Positions 1 to 7,954 are shown, counted from the first letter of the stretch. The stretch: DNA of 37,244 bases from an uncultured Collinsella sp. (GCA_900544725.1 UQWK01000018.1:1-37244); one strand, 5' to 3'. Program-made: numbers and translations. The notes: generated by a model from the letters alone, not told the origin.

Positions 1-15
1 GCAGCGTCGACCGGT

Positions 16-37
16 CCGCCGTTCGTTAGAACGGCGG
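16..37 (-). terminator. Hairpin downstream of the epimerase gene
   Basis: CCGCCGTTC and GAACGGCGG form a perfect 9-bp stem with a GTTA loop, six bases beyond the stop codon of the minus-strand epimerase gene. No clear T-run follows on the minus strand, so it may be a weak terminator or a 3'-end stabilising hairpin. Confidence 0.4.
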
Positions 38-42
38 AACCT

Positions 43-936
43 CTAGAGCAGTGTGACGCTAAAGCTACGTTTATCGGTAGCGCCGGGAGCCAAGGTGATG
101 GTGTTGACCTTGTGCTCAAAAACGTCGTCCTCGGTGTCCATTGTGGTGTGACCGGTCCAAGGCTCGAGCGCCACAAACGGGGCGTCGTTGGCGGCAGACC
201 ACACGCCGATGTACTTAAAGCCCTCAAAGTCGATCTTGACACCATGGCCCGACTTGCGGCCGCGCAGCGTGAGCGTGGAGCCCGGAGTATCGGTGAACAT
301 GATGGCATCGTTATCGAAGCTACGGTGCGTGATGGGCAGCACGTCAGCGTTATTGGGCGCCTTGTAGCTGCCCTCGAACGTCATGAGGCCATCGGGCGTG
401 ATGATGGGAGCCTCGTTGGTCCAAGCCTCGGTAAATGCCAGCTCGTAATCCTCGAACGTCTCGTCCTCGGCACCGGGGGCGGGCACGTTAAATGCAGGGT
501 GGCCGCCCACCGAGAACGGCAGGTCCACGTCGCCGGTGTTGGTGACGGCAAAGGTCTGCGTGAGCGTGGCGTCTCCGGTTAGAGCATAGGTCATGTTGAG
601 TTTAAAGTGGAAGGGGAAAGCCTTGAGCGACTCGGGCGTGTCGGTGATCTCGTAAGTTACCGAGGAGCCGTCCTCCGAAACCTCGACCAGCTTGTGCTCG
701 ACGATGCGCGCGAGTCCGTGGCGCGGCATCTCGCAGGTGCCGGCTGCAGACGTCGCCGTGTTGTTGCGCAGCGATCCCACGATGGGGAACAGGATAGGCG
801 CGTGCTTGCCCCAAAAGGCGGGGTCGCCCTGCCACAGATACTCGTTGCCGTCGAGGGCAAGGCTCGTGAGCTGGGCTCCCATGGAATCGATGGCCGCGGT
901 GAGGCCGCCGCGCTTGATGGTGGTGACGGTGGACAT
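43..936 (-). CDS. Aldose 1-epimerase (galactose mutarotase-like) family protein
   Basis: This predicted cytoplasmic enzyme of 297 residues belongs to the aldose-1-epimerase fold, which interconverts alpha and beta anomers of sugars or sugar phosphates. The family's catalytic residues can be located: His73 in PRHGLAR, His146 in GGHPAFN, and the general base Glu258 in ALEPWTG. The shape and length resemble the LacX-type subgroup more than classical GalM. The start is placed at the ATG preceded by GGAGGAAG five bases upstream; a frame extension of eight residues further upstream would swallow this ribosome site. It is transcribed alone, with the next minus-strand gene starting about 80 bases upstream. 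The sugar substrate cannot be read from the sequence. Confidence 0.9.
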   Translation of the reverse strand: MSTVTTIKRGGLTAAIDSMGAQLTSLALDGNEYLWQGDPAFWGKHAPILFPIVGSLRNNTATSAAGTCEMPRHGLARIVEHKLVEVSEDGSSVTYEITDTPESLKAFPFHFKLNMTYALTGDATLTQTFAVTNTGDVDLPFSVGGHPAFNVPAPGAEDETFEDYELAFTEAWTNEAPIITPDGLMTFEGSYKAPNNADVLPITHRSFDNDAIMFTDTPGSTLTLRGRKSGHGVKIDFEGFKYIGVWSAANDAPFVALEPWTGHTTMDTEDDVFEHKVNTITLAPGATDKRSFSVTLL

Positions 937-1015
937 GCTACTTCCTCCAAAAGTAAACAATAGTGTCGAGGGCTATTGTGCCACTCTTGGCGGCAAGGAG
1001 AAGCGGCAGGCGCAG

Positions 1016-1885
1016 TTATTGAGCGATTGCGTAAAGGTCGAACCCGCCCTGCGGCGTGCTGTCGACCGTATCGGGCGCCTGCGAGTTAAAGCTCACGGGA
1101 ACCATACGCTTTGAGGCGCGGAAGCGCGTGCCATCGGTGGCGACGGGCGGCTCGTCGACCGTGAGCTCGTAGTCGCCGGGCTTGAGTTCGATGCCGTCGC
1201 CAGCGGAGTTGACATATTGATACTCGTCAATCGCCTGCCCCCTGAGTGTGCGGCCCACGATGTGGATGAGCATCTGGCTGTCGCCGCGGGCGGTGTCCCA
1301 CGTCGCGCCGTCCTTGACCTCGACCGACACATGTACCGAGCGCGTGCGGCTGAGCGATTGTTCGACAGACATCTCGACCTTGGCGGCATCTTTGCGCTGT
1401 TGCTCCACATGGCTCCAGACATTTCCGATCGCCGAGCAAGCGATGACGCCGGCCATGAAGGCGATGAGGATGGGGCCGAGTGGCGAGCGGCGGCCAGCAT
1501 CTTCCTCGCGAGCTAGGTTGGGGCGATGCGTGGGCGCAGGCGCCCGGGCACCCTGCGCGGGCACGTCGAGTATGCTGAAGGATGCCGTGCTGCCGGGGTC
1601 GATGTTATGGCGCGGTTGTGGGGTCTTCGCCGGCGAGATGGACATGTCGGCCGGCTCACCCAGCGTGGCCGTGGCATCGGCCTTAGCCTCATCGGCCTCG
1701 GCCTGGGCCCAGGCCCGTTCAAAGGTAAGGGGTTCGGCGGAGTCGGAGGCGGCGTCAGACTCGACAGCGGCATCGTTGCCGGTCTCGTCCTCGTCACTCG
1801 ACACGTCACGCGGCGCGGGCTCGTCCCACTCCTCGTCCGGAGCCTCGCCCTCGCTATACCACCATTCAAAGTTATCGATATCCAT
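1016..1885 (-). CDS. Acidic single-pass membrane protein, unknown function
   Basis: This 289-residue protein is not recognised. The first 130 residues are highly acidic and Ala/Ser/Pro rich (DEEWDEPAP, SSDEDETGND) and look disordered. One hydrophobic segment follows at about residues 137-157 (GPILIAFMAGVIAC), then a 130-residue extracytoplasmic domain. That domain ends in a region with a beta-rich look (LKPGDYELTVDEPPVATDGTRF). The topology suggests a cytoplasmic acidic tail and an exterior C-terminal domain, with the membrane segment as a signal anchor. An AAGGGG site lies nine bases before the ATG. It is separated by about 80 bases from the epimerase gene and could share its transcript. Similar proteins in this group are annotated as hypothetical; no function is proposed. 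Confidence 0.75.
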   Translation of the reverse strand: MDIDNFEWWYSEGEAPDEEWDEPAPRDVSSDEDETGNDAAVESDAASDSAEPLTFERAWAQAEADEAKADATATLGEPADMSISPAKTPQPRHNIDPGSTASFSILDVPAQGARAPAPTHRPNLAREEDAGRRSPLGPILIAFMAGVIACSAIGNVWSHVEQQRKDAAKVEMSVEQSLSRTRSVHVSVEVKDGATWDTARGDSQMLIHIVGRTLRGQAIDEYQYVNSAGDGIELKPGDYELTVDEPPVATDGTRFRASKRMVPVSFNSQAPDTVDSTPQGGFDLYAIAQ

Positions 1886-1970
1886 ACGGGGCGCCCCTTA
1901 GGCCTCGCAAATAAACACTTGCTAGCCTTATACCCCCAGACGGCGCTGGAGCTCGCCGGCACAGACAGGA

Positions 1971-2035
1971 AAACCGTCACAACATTCGACGCTTTTCCTC
2001 GATTTCGAGATTTTCGCCAAATGTTGTGATGGTTT
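1971..2035. repeat. 65-bp imperfect palindrome between divergent genes
   Basis: A 16-base arm at 1971-1986 (AAACCGTCACAACATT) is matched by its complement at 2020-2035 with one G-T wobble. An inner CTCGA/TCGAG pair lies in the loop. It sits between the divergent membrane-protein and MFS genes. It could be an operator, an RNA hairpin in the MFS leader, or a small repeat element. Confidence 0.6.
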
Positions 2036-2055
2036 GGACGACTGGCTGGCAGCGC

Positions 2056-2088
2056 AATGTGACAAAGGGACTGTCTCTTTGTCACATT
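2056..2088. repeat. REP-like palindrome (GGGACTGTCtC core), copy 1
   Basis: AATGTGACAAAG at 2056-2067 pairs with CTTTGTCACATT at 2077-2088 around GGACTGTCT. Near-identical palindromes occur at 20161-20191 and 33520-33552, with a relative at 31028-31066. All are intergenic. Cores of this type are found in REP sequences mobilised by RAYT (Y1-type) transposases. That link is inferred; no RAYT gene lies in this window. Confidence 0.7.
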
Positions 2089-2145
2089 CTGTTAGAGTTG
2101 CAGGGATTGAATCCCGCTTATCCATGCGACATTGGAGTGACAACC

Positions 2146-3381
2146 TTGACCGCCGCAACCACGCCTAAAAGCAAGTCAACCGCCGCCGCGCTCTCCCCCG
2201 CGCGCACCAAGCTCTGCCTGGCGCTGCTCGTGCTGTTGGGATTCTCGCTCGGCTGCTCCGAGTTCGTGGTCATCGGCATCGAGAGCGACTTGGCAACGGA
2301 ACTCGGCGTATCACTCGCCACCGCGGGCCAGCTCATCAGCGTGTTCGCGCTCGTCTACGCTATCGCCACGCCGGTGCTTGCGCTCAGCACGGGGCGATTC
2401 CGCCGCTACCAGCTGCTCGTGTGCTACAGCATCGTCTTTGTGCTCGGCAACCTGGTCATGGCGTTGGCGCCCAACTTCCAGGTGCTGTTTATCTCGCGCA
2501 TTGTCCTGGGCTCCGTCTCGGGCGCACTGCTCGCCGTGGGCGTGACGTACATCCCCGAGCTGCTGTCCCCGCAGCAGACCTCACTCGCCATCTCGGTGGT
2601 ATATGGTGCGTTTTCCGTGGCAATGGTCTTTGTCACTTCGATCGGCAAGTTTGTGGCCGACACGCTCGATTGGCACGTGGCCATGTACGGCACGCTCGCC
2701 TTTGCCGTTTTGATCTGCGGAGCGCTCGTGGCGTTTATGCCGCGCGCTGGGCAAACCGACGAGCCTGCCACCTTCCGCGAGCAGGCGGGGCTTCTACGCG
2801 AGCCGAGCATCATCACCGGCATGCTCATCTTTTTGTTTGGCGTAGGGTCGGTCTACGTTTTCTACGGCTACGTGACGCCTTATCTTGAGCAGGTGCTGGG
2901 CATGGGCACGGTCGAAGCCAGTACCACGCTTATGGCCTACGGCGTGTTCTGCCTGATCTCGAACATCCTGGGCGGATGGATCGATGCGCGCTTTGGCATG
3001 AAGGCGCTGCTTGTGACGTTTGTGCTGCAGGCTGCGGCGTTACTCGGGCTGTTTGCCGCGGGCGGCACCATGCCGCTCGCGCTGGTCTTTGTCTTTAGCC
3101 TGGCGATGCTCATGTACCTGTTCTCGGTGTCGTGCATCACGCACTTTATGGACGTGGCACGCAGCCGCCATCCCAAGTCGATGGTACTCGCAAGTTCGGT
3201 TGAGCCCATGGCGTTTAACGTCGGCATCTCGTTTGGCACCGCAGTGGGCGGCGCCGTGGTAAGCAGCATTGGCATTGCGTACGTGGGCGCCGTGGGAGCC
3301 GCGTTCTCGCTTGTGGCCTGGGCGCTCACGCTGGTGACGATTAAACTGGCACGTTGGGAGCGCAAGCGGACGAGGGCGTAG
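2146..3381 (+). CDS. MFS transporter, DHA1 (drug/sugar efflux, AraJ-like)
   Basis: This predicted 411-residue, 12-helix inner-membrane proton antiporter belongs to the DHA1 part of the major facilitator superfamily. The first helix carries LGFSLGCSEFVVIGI, typical of the AraJ/sugar-efflux/chloramphenicol branch. The loop 2-3 motif region (STGRFRRYQLLV) and the helix-5 region with a conserved Gly pattern follow. A cytoplasmic central loop (MPRAGQTDEPATFREQ) divides the two six-helix halves. A long open frame extends 40 codons upstream but runs through two palindromic elements. The best start is therefore the TTG at 2146, preceded by TTGGAG at about eight bases; the protein then begins with a short Lys/Thr-rich tail before helix 1. 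The substrate is unknown. Confidence 0.88.
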   Translation: MTAATTPKSKSTAAALSPARTKLCLALLVLLGFSLGCSEFVVIGIESDLATELGVSLATAGQLISVFALVYAIATPVLALSTGRFRRYQLLVCYSIVFVLGNLVMALAPNFQVLFISRIVLGSVSGALLAVGVTYIPELLSPQQTSLAISVVYGAFSVAMVFVTSIGKFVADTLDWHVAMYGTLAFAVLICGALVAFMPRAGQTDEPATFREQAGLLREPSIITGMLIFLFGVGSVYVFYGYVTPYLEQVLGMGTVEASTTLMAYGVFCLISNILGGWIDARFGMKALLVTFVLQAAALLGLFAAGGTMPLALVFVFSLAMLMYLFSVSCITHFMDVARSRHPKSMVLASSVEPMAFNVGISFGTAVGGAVVSSIGIAYVGAVGAAFSLVAWALTLVTIKLARWERKRTRA

Positions 3382-3432
3382 TCGTAGATGCGATACTCGA
3401 ACTCGATGATGGCGATCGAAAGGAAACCGCTC

Positions 3433-3879
3433 ATGCAACGCGTACTGTTTATCTGTCATGGGAACATCTGCCGCTCGACGATGGCCGAGTCGGTGTTTAC
3501 CGAGTTGGTGCACCGCGCTGGGCGCGCGGGCGAGTTTGTCATCGATTCCGCCGCGACTTCGACCGAGGAGATCGGCAACCCGCCACACCACGGCACCGTT
3601 GCCAAGCTACGCGAGGTTGGGATTCCCGTCGTCTCACATCGCGCACGTCAGGTGCGTCGCGCGGAGTATGGCGACTGGGACCACATTGTCTATATGGATG
3701 CCGAGAACGCCCGTGGCCTGCGTCGCATCTTTGGCGACGACCCCGACGGCAAGATCTCGCGCCTGCTCGATTGGACCGATCGCCCCGGCGACGTGGCCGA
3801 CCCCTGGTATACCGGCAACTTTGATGCCACCTACCGCGATGTGCTCGCCGGCTGCACGGCCATGCTCGAGCAGCTGTAG
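3433..3879 (+). CDS. Low-molecular-weight protein-tyrosine phosphatase
   Basis: This 148-residue cytoplasmic enzyme hydrolyses phosphotyrosine in proteins. The signature P-loop CX5RS is present as C8-HGNIC-R14-S15. The general acid Asp123 lies in the DPW motif (VADPWYTG), where eukaryotic relatives usually have DPY. Length matches the family (about 150 residues). The ATG at 3433 is chosen because AAAGGA lies about nine bases upstream; the frame upstream of it has no good ribosome site. It lies about 50 bases after the MFS gene and may be co-transcribed with it. No partner tyrosine kinase is visible in the window, so its target is open. Confidence 0.93.
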   Translation: MQRVLFICHGNICRSTMAESVFTELVHRAGRAGEFVIDSAATSTEEIGNPPHHGTVAKLREVGIPVVSHRARQVRRAEYGDWDHIVYMDAENARGLRRIFGDDPDGKISRLLDWTDRPGDVADPWYTGNFDATYRDVLAGCTAMLEQL

Positions 3880-3924
3880 GCGCTCGAGCGGCGCGAATAT
3901 ACGGGCCACGCCATCGGTATAAAA

Positions 3925-4048
3925 CGAGCGTGGATTTTCTCCCGCATACAAATTGAGCGTGGACAATCTCCCACTTCGAGCGCGAAACGGCGCTCTAAAC
4001 GGGAGATTATCCACGCTCATCATCTCGGCGGGAGAAAATCCACGCTCG
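3925..4048. repeat. Nested palindrome of four copies of a ~20-bp unit
   Basis: The unit GAGCGTGGA..nTCTCCC occurs twice forward (3925-3945, 3954-3972) and twice inverted (4001-4019, 4028-4048). The outer arms match perfectly over 21 bases, and the inner arms match with one difference. A small GAGCGC/GCGCTC pair forms the tip. It lies between the convergent phosphatase and Cys-rich genes. Both strands of the palindrome encode the same chance peptide (MSVDNLP..). Confidence 0.85.
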
Positions 4049-4049
4049 A

Positions 4050-4379
4050 CTATTCGTCAACGATCTCGGCAAGCCAGACGTTCAGTGTATCGACTTCGGG
4101 GCAGCAGAACTTTGCCGTGCCGGGCTCGTTGCCAGGCACGGTTCCGCCATAGCGCAGGATATCGATATAGGGAAAGCCCACATGGCAGGCCATGGCGCAC
4201 ATCTTGCCGCGATCGCGGTCGAAGTCGAAGACGTCGCCCGGCTTGTGACCATGGTGGCAGCGGCACGCACCCAGCTGGTCCACGCAGCTCACGCGGATAC
4301 GCGGACGCTTGCCACGCGGCGCGCCGAGCGGCTTGTTCTCGCCCGCAGGCTTGATGCCGCCCTCGCCAGCATTACTCAT
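4050..4379 (-). CDS. Small Cys-rich protein, TIGR04076-like
   Basis: This 109-residue soluble protein has a non-conserved basic/Gly-rich head (residues 1-25) and a conserved-looking body. The body includes RIRVSCVDQLGACRC, GHKPGDVFDF, GKMCAMACHVGFPYIDILRYGG and FCCPEVDTLNVWLAEI. The pattern (Cys..Gly..Cys, GD.F, G.MC..A, P.I..LR.GG, CPD-like near the end) is that of the uncharacterised TIGR04076 family. Seven Cys and several His could bind a metal, but no function is established. Its ATG lies inside the last codons of the upstream kinase gene (ATGAGTAA overlap, eight bases), so translation is probably coupled. No independent strong ribosome site is seen. Confidence 0.8.
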   Translation of the reverse strand: MSNAGEGGIKPAGENKPLGAPRGKRPRIRVSCVDQLGACRCHHGHKPGDVFDFDRDRGKMCAMACHVGFPYIDILRYGGTVPGNEPGTAKFCCPEVDTLNVWLAEIVDE

Positions 4380-5196
4380 GGTCAATCACATCCAGGCAGG
4401 CCTCGATGGGCAGGCCGGCGGACTTGTCCTCTTGGTCGGCATTGCGCTCGATAAGCTCAGCCACCACACGCATGGCATCGGCCGTCGCGCGCTGCAGACT
4501 CCAACCGGCCATCACGCGGCCGACGAGCACCGCCGAGAACGTGTCGCCCGTGCCCGGGAAATAAACCGGAATGAGCTCAAAGGGAATCGTAAAGTACTCC
4601 CCCGCCACATGGTCGTAACCGATAACCGCGTTCGTGCCATTGACTACGGCGCTCGTAATGACCACAGACTTGGCACCCAGCTCACGCACGGCGTCCACAA
4701 GGGCGCGGGCCTCGTCGGGCGTAATTTGCTCGGCGATAGGCGTATCGGTAAGCAGGCACGCCTCGGTATAGTTGGGCACCGCGTAGTCTGCGCACTCCAA
4801 CAGATGCCGCATAAGGCCAATCGTAGACTCGGGCACGCCGGCATAGAGCTTGCCGTTATCGCCCATGATGGGATCGACGAACACCTTGGTGCCCTTTTGA
4901 GCACGGCGGTGGCAAAAGTCCGAGATGATGCGCGTCTCTTCCTCGGTCACGATAAAGCCGGTCGAGATGGCGTCGAACTCAAAGCCGAGCTCCTCCCAGA
5001 TGGCGAGGCTTTGGCGCACGTACTCGGTGGTGTCGTGGATGTAGAACTTGGGGTAGTTGAGCGTATCGGAAACGAGCGCCGTCGGCAGGTTATGGATACG
5101 GTAGCCCATGTGCGACAGCACCGGCAGCATGGCGGAAAGCGCGACCTTGCCGTAGCCGCACATATCGTTAATCAGCAGCAGCTGAGTATTCTTCAT
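4372..5196 (-). CDS. pdxY: Pyridoxamine/pyridoxal kinase (PdxY/PdxK type)
   Basis: This 274-residue member of the ribokinase (PfkB) superfamily phosphorylates pyridoxamine or pyridoxal to feed the pyridoxal-phosphate salvage pathway. Visible family features are NDMCGYGKVALSAMLPVLSHMG at the N-terminus (substrate pocket), DPIMGDNGKLY (Asp108 region) and NYTEACLLT. The anion-hole/catalytic GTGD motif is at residues 215-218, with Asp218 the expected base. AAGGGGGA lies six to eight bases before the ATG. It overlaps the downstream TIGR04076-like gene by eight bases, forming a two-gene operon. The choice between pyridoxal and pyridoxamine as main substrate cannot be made from sequence alone. Confidence 0.9.
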   Translation of the reverse strand: MKNTQLLLINDMCGYGKVALSAMLPVLSHMGYRIHNLPTALVSDTLNYPKFYIHDTTEYVRQSLAIWEELGFEFDAISTGFIVTEEETRIISDFCHRRAQKGTKVFVDPIMGDNGKLYAGVPESTIGLMRHLLECADYAVPNYTEACLLTDTPIAEQITPDEARALVDAVRELGAKSVVITSAVVNGTNAVIGYDHVAGEYFTIPFELIPVYFPGTGDTFSAVLVGRVMAGWSLQRATADAMRVVAELIERNADQEDKSAGLPIEACLDVIDHE

Positions 5197-5395
5197 GAGT
5201 GTCCCCCTTGAGTCGGGCGCGGCGCAGTAGCGCCACAGTGCGACTAAGTGTAGCGCAGGAGGCGTTGTGAACGATCGCTAGGGTCGCGAAGAGCGCATTG
5301 TTGCGGAAAGGTTTCGGAAAATGATCCCTTTTCCTCCGTCCCCAAGGGATTACATGCACCGAAACGGACCGTGGCGGAATCACAGGTTGAGGACG

Positions 5396-5509
5396 GACAG
5401 CGAAAACGTTCCTAAGCGAGCAAGGTGGCGTGAAAGAGGAGGGCATAGGCCTTGTGGCCATGCCCGACGATTGAACGCCAGATTGCCGCTTAGGAGCGTT
5501 TGCAGCGTC
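5396..5509. other. Long imperfect hairpin, possible ncRNA or MITE
   Basis: About 36 bases at 5396-5431 pair with 5475-5509: GAC.GC..AAACG.TCCTAAGCG, then GCAA..GGCGT. Small internal loops separate the paired blocks. The tip is a second strong stem, GGGCATaGGCC / GGCCATGCCC, with a TTGT loop (5442-5465). It lies in the 447-base gap between the divergent kinase and MarR genes. No coding potential is apparent. It could be a transcribed structured RNA or a palindromic mobile element. Confidence 0.6.
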
Positions 5510-5514
5510 GAGCG

Positions 5515-5542
5515 GTTACGGCGTTTGGCAAAACGCCGTAAC
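5515..5542. terminator. 12-bp perfect hairpin upstream of the MarR promoter
   Basis: GTTACGGCGTTT and AAACGCCGTAAC pair perfectly around GGCA. TTAATAAGTTT follows on the plus strand, an imperfect U-tract. It would insulate the exporter operon promoter just downstream from upstream reading. Confidence 0.5.
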
Positions 5543-5559
5543 TTAATAAGTTTGGTACC

Positions 5560-5595
5560 TTGACATTGATTTCTCACGCTCCTAAATTGGTTAGG
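5560..5595 (+). promoter_or_regulatory. Promoter with MarR-type operator for exporter operon 1
   Basis: TTGACA (5560-5565) and TAAATT (5583-5588) are separated by 17 bases. The -10 box is embedded in the inverted repeat CCTAA-ATTGG-TTAGG (5581-5595). A further CCTAA half-site is at 5614. The position fits autorepression by the MarR protein encoded 50 bases downstream. The sequence is seen; the regulator-operator match is inferred. Confidence 0.75.
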
Positions 5596-5643
5596 CACAA
5601 AACAATTCCACTACCTAACTAAAGAGAGGAGCGAAGCTTAGAT

Positions 5644-6147
5644 ATGTGTGTTGAACCACTCGTCCTTCCGCATGAGCCCGGCGGTGACCCGTCGCAACCG
5701 GTAGACATACCCGAAGCGGTCAGCGCTGAAGACAAACTCGCCAAGCGCATCCTGAGCGGCCTGGGCTTTTGCGGCCATTACATGCATTTTCATGGCGGAG
5801 GCGTGTCCGGCAAGGCGCCCATTATCTGCCTGCTGGCCAAACAGCCCGACGGCGAGATGTCGCAGCAGGAACTCGGCATGCACTTTGACCTCAAGCCGGG
5901 GTCGCTTTCCGAAATCCTGTCCAAGCTCGAGGTCAACGGCCTCATTGAACGCAGCCGTAACCCCAAGGATCGACGGCAACTCACCATTCGCCTGACCGAA
6001 ACCGGCCGGGAAAACGCCCGCATCGACCAGGCGGCCCGCATCCGCTTTAGAAAACAGGCCTTTAGCGCGCTCACCCACGACGAACGCGAGGACCTCGCCG
6101 AAATGCTCGATAAAATCCGCGTAACCTGGGAGGAACTGGATGATTAA
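5644..6147 (+). CDS. MarR-family transcriptional regulator of exporter operon 1
   Basis: This 167-residue winged-helix DNA-binding protein probably acts as a dimer. The N-terminal 40 residues are an unusual Pro/Glu-rich extension. Helices of the dimerisation region follow, then the reader part ELGMHFDLKPGSLSEILSKLEVNGLIERSRNPKDRRQLTIRLTETG, in which the wing motif DRRQLTIRLT is characteristic of MarR. It likely represses its own operon through the palindrome over the -10 box and is released by a ligand that the exporter handles. The ATG is weakly placed (AGGAG about 13 bases upstream). Its end overlaps the first ABC gene by eight bases, so the three genes form one operon. Confidence 0.9.
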   Translation: MCVEPLVLPHEPGGDPSQPVDIPEAVSAEDKLAKRILSGLGFCGHYMHFHGGGVSGKAPIICLLAKQPDGEMSQQELGMHFDLKPGSLSEILSKLEVNGLIERSRNPKDRRQLTIRLTETGRENARIDQAARIRFRKQAFSALTHDEREDLAEMLDKIRVTWEELDD

Positions 6148-7954
6148 AACCCTCATGGGCAGCATCCGCGACTATATGAAAGTCACCGTTGCCACGCCGT
6201 TGCTCGTGCTTGGCGAGGTGCTCTGCGAGATGCTGATTCCATTTATCACCGCCAACCTGATCGACGCCATCAAAGACGGCGCCACCGTAGCCGAGATGCT
6301 TCCCACTGCAGGCTTTTTGGTGCTCATCGCGCTGACGTCACTTGCTTTTGGCGCCGCGGCCGGCGTCACCTGCAGCCATGCGAGCTGCGGGTTCGCCAAG
6401 AACCTGCGTCACGACCTGTTCTACAAGATCCAGACGTTCAGCTTTGCCAACATCGATGAGTTCTCGAGCTCCTCGCTCGTCACGCGCCTGACCACCGACA
6501 TCAACAACGTGCAGCAGGCCTTTATGATGATCATCCGTATCGCCGTGCGCGCGCCGCTGGTATTGATCTTCGCCTTTACCATGGCGTTTATCATGGGCGG
6601 CAGCGTCGCCATGGTCTACCTGGTCATCATTCCGCTGCTGGGCTTTGGACTGTTCTTTATCATCTTTAAGGTGCGCCCCATCTTCTCGCGCGTGTTCCAT
6701 AAGTACGACGCCCTTAACGAGTCCGTCGAGGAAAACGTCACCGGCATGCGCGTGGTCAAGAGCTATGTGCGCGAAGACTTTGAGAAGGAGAAGTTCGCGA
6801 CCGCCGCACGCGACGTCCAGATGGACTTCACCCGCGCCGAGAAGCTGCTGGCCTTTAACAACCCCATGATGAACATCTGCGTCAACGGCGCGTTTGTCGT
6901 CATCATCTACCTGGGCTCCAAGCTCATCATCACGAGCCAGGGCACGCTGTTCGACGTGGGCCAGCTCTCCTCGATCTTTACCTATGGTTTCCAGGTCCTC
7001 ATGAGCCTGATGCAGCTGTCGATGATCTTTGTCATGGTGACCATGGCCGACGAATCGGCGCACCGCATTACCGAGGTGTTGGCCGCCGAGCCCACGATCG
7101 CCGATCCCGCCGAGCCCGTGCTCGAGGTCGCCGACGGTTCCATCGACTTTGACCACGTGAGCTTTAAGTATTCCGCGCATGCGAAGCGCCAGGCGCTCGA
7201 CGATATCGACCTGCACATTAAGAGCGGCGAGACCATCGGCATCATCGGCGGCACTGGCTCGGCCAAGTCCACGCTTGTAAACCTCATCGCCCGCCTGTAC
7301 GACGCCACCGAGGGCACCGTGCGCGTGGGCGGCACGGACGTGCGCGACTACGACCTGGACGCACTGCGCCACCAGGTCGCCATGGTGCTGCAGAAAAACG
7401 TGCTGTTTAGCGGCACCATTGCCGAGAACCTGCGCTGGGGCGACCCGAACGCCACCGACGAGGAGGTCCGCGAGGCGGCGCATCTGGCCTGCGCCGATGA
7501 GTTTGTCGACGGCTTCCCCAATGGCTACGACACCTGGATCGAGCAGGGCGGCTCCAATGTTTCCGGCGGTCAGAAGCAGCGCCTGTGCATTGCGCGTGCC
7601 CTGCTGCGTCGCCCCAAGATCTTGATCCTGGACGACTCCACCAGCGCCGTCGACACCAAGACCGACGCCAAGATTCGCGCAGGGCTGGCAAGCTATCTGC
7701 CTAACACGACCAAGCTCATCATCGCCCAGCGCATCAGCTCCGTGCAGGACGCAGACCGCATCATCGTCATGGAGGGCGGCCGCATCGCTCAGATCGGCAA
7801 CCATGACGAGCTTCTCAAGACGAGCGAGATCTACCGCGAGACCTTCACCTCGCAAAACAAGATGTCTGCCGAGGGCGAAGGGGCCGTCGAGGCCGACACC
7901 GAGGCATCCGCAACGCAAGCTCAGACCCAGGAAGGAGGCGAGGCACATGAGTAA
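6140..7954 (+). CDS. Heterodimeric ABC exporter, degenerate-site subunit (operon 1)
   Basis: This 604-residue half-transporter has a six-helix type IV exporter membrane domain (about 1-310) fused to an ATPase domain (about 335-570) and a variable Glu/Ala-rich tail. The ATPase motifs diverge. Walker A is GGTGSAKST (370-378) with Ala at the usual Gly. Walker B is ILILDD, with Asp499 in place of the catalytic Glu. The switch His is Gln530 (IIAQRISS). The signature motif VSGGQ is canonical. This is the pattern of the non-catalytic-site subunit in LmrCD/BmrCD/TM287-288-type heterodimers. It pairs with the next gene, which overlaps it by eight bases. The substrate, drug or lipid-like, is unknown. 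Confidence 0.92.
   Translation: MIKTLMGSIRDYMKVTVATPLLVLGEVLCEMLIPFITANLIDAIKDGATVAEMLPTAGFLVLIALTSLAFGAAAGVTCSHASCGFAKNLRHDLFYKIQTFSFANIDEFSSSSLVTRLTTDINNVQQAFMMIIRIAVRAPLVLIFAFTMAFIMGGSVAMVYLVIIPLLGFGLFFIIFKVRPIFSRVFHKYDALNESVEENVTGMRVVKSYVREDFEKEKFATAARDVQMDFTRAEKLLAFNNPMMNICVNGAFVVIIYLGSKLIITSQGTLFDVGQLSSIFTYGFQVLMSLMQLSMIFVMVTMADESAHRITEVLAAEPTIADPAEPVLEVADGSIDFDHVSFKYSAHAKRQALDDIDLHIKSGETIGIIGGTGSAKSTLVNLIARLYDATEGTVRVGGTDVRDYDLDALRHQVAMVLQKNVLFSGTIAENLRWGDPNATDEEVREAAHLACADEFVDGFPNGYDTWIEQGGSNVSGGQKQRLCIARALLRRPKILILDDSTSAVDTKTDAKIRAGLASYLPNTTKLIIAQRISSVQDADRIIVMEGGRIAQIGNHDELLKTSEIYRETFTSQNKMSAEGEGAVEADTEASATQAQTQEGGEAHE

Noticed and set aside
2026..2145. N-terminal extension of the MFS exporter
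   Set aside because: The extra 40 residues would be encoded by two palindromic elements and have no ribosome site; the TTG at 2146 is better.
3953..4354. Plus-strand frame beginning MSVDNLPLRA in the nested palindrome
   Set aside because: The same peptide appears on the opposite strand because the DNA is palindromic, and the frame continues antisense to the TIGR04076-like gene.
5321..5598. Possible small genes on both strands in the kinase-MarR gap
   Set aside because: The frames run through hairpins and the promoter, and share RR.AKRRN only because the DNA there is an inverted repeat.
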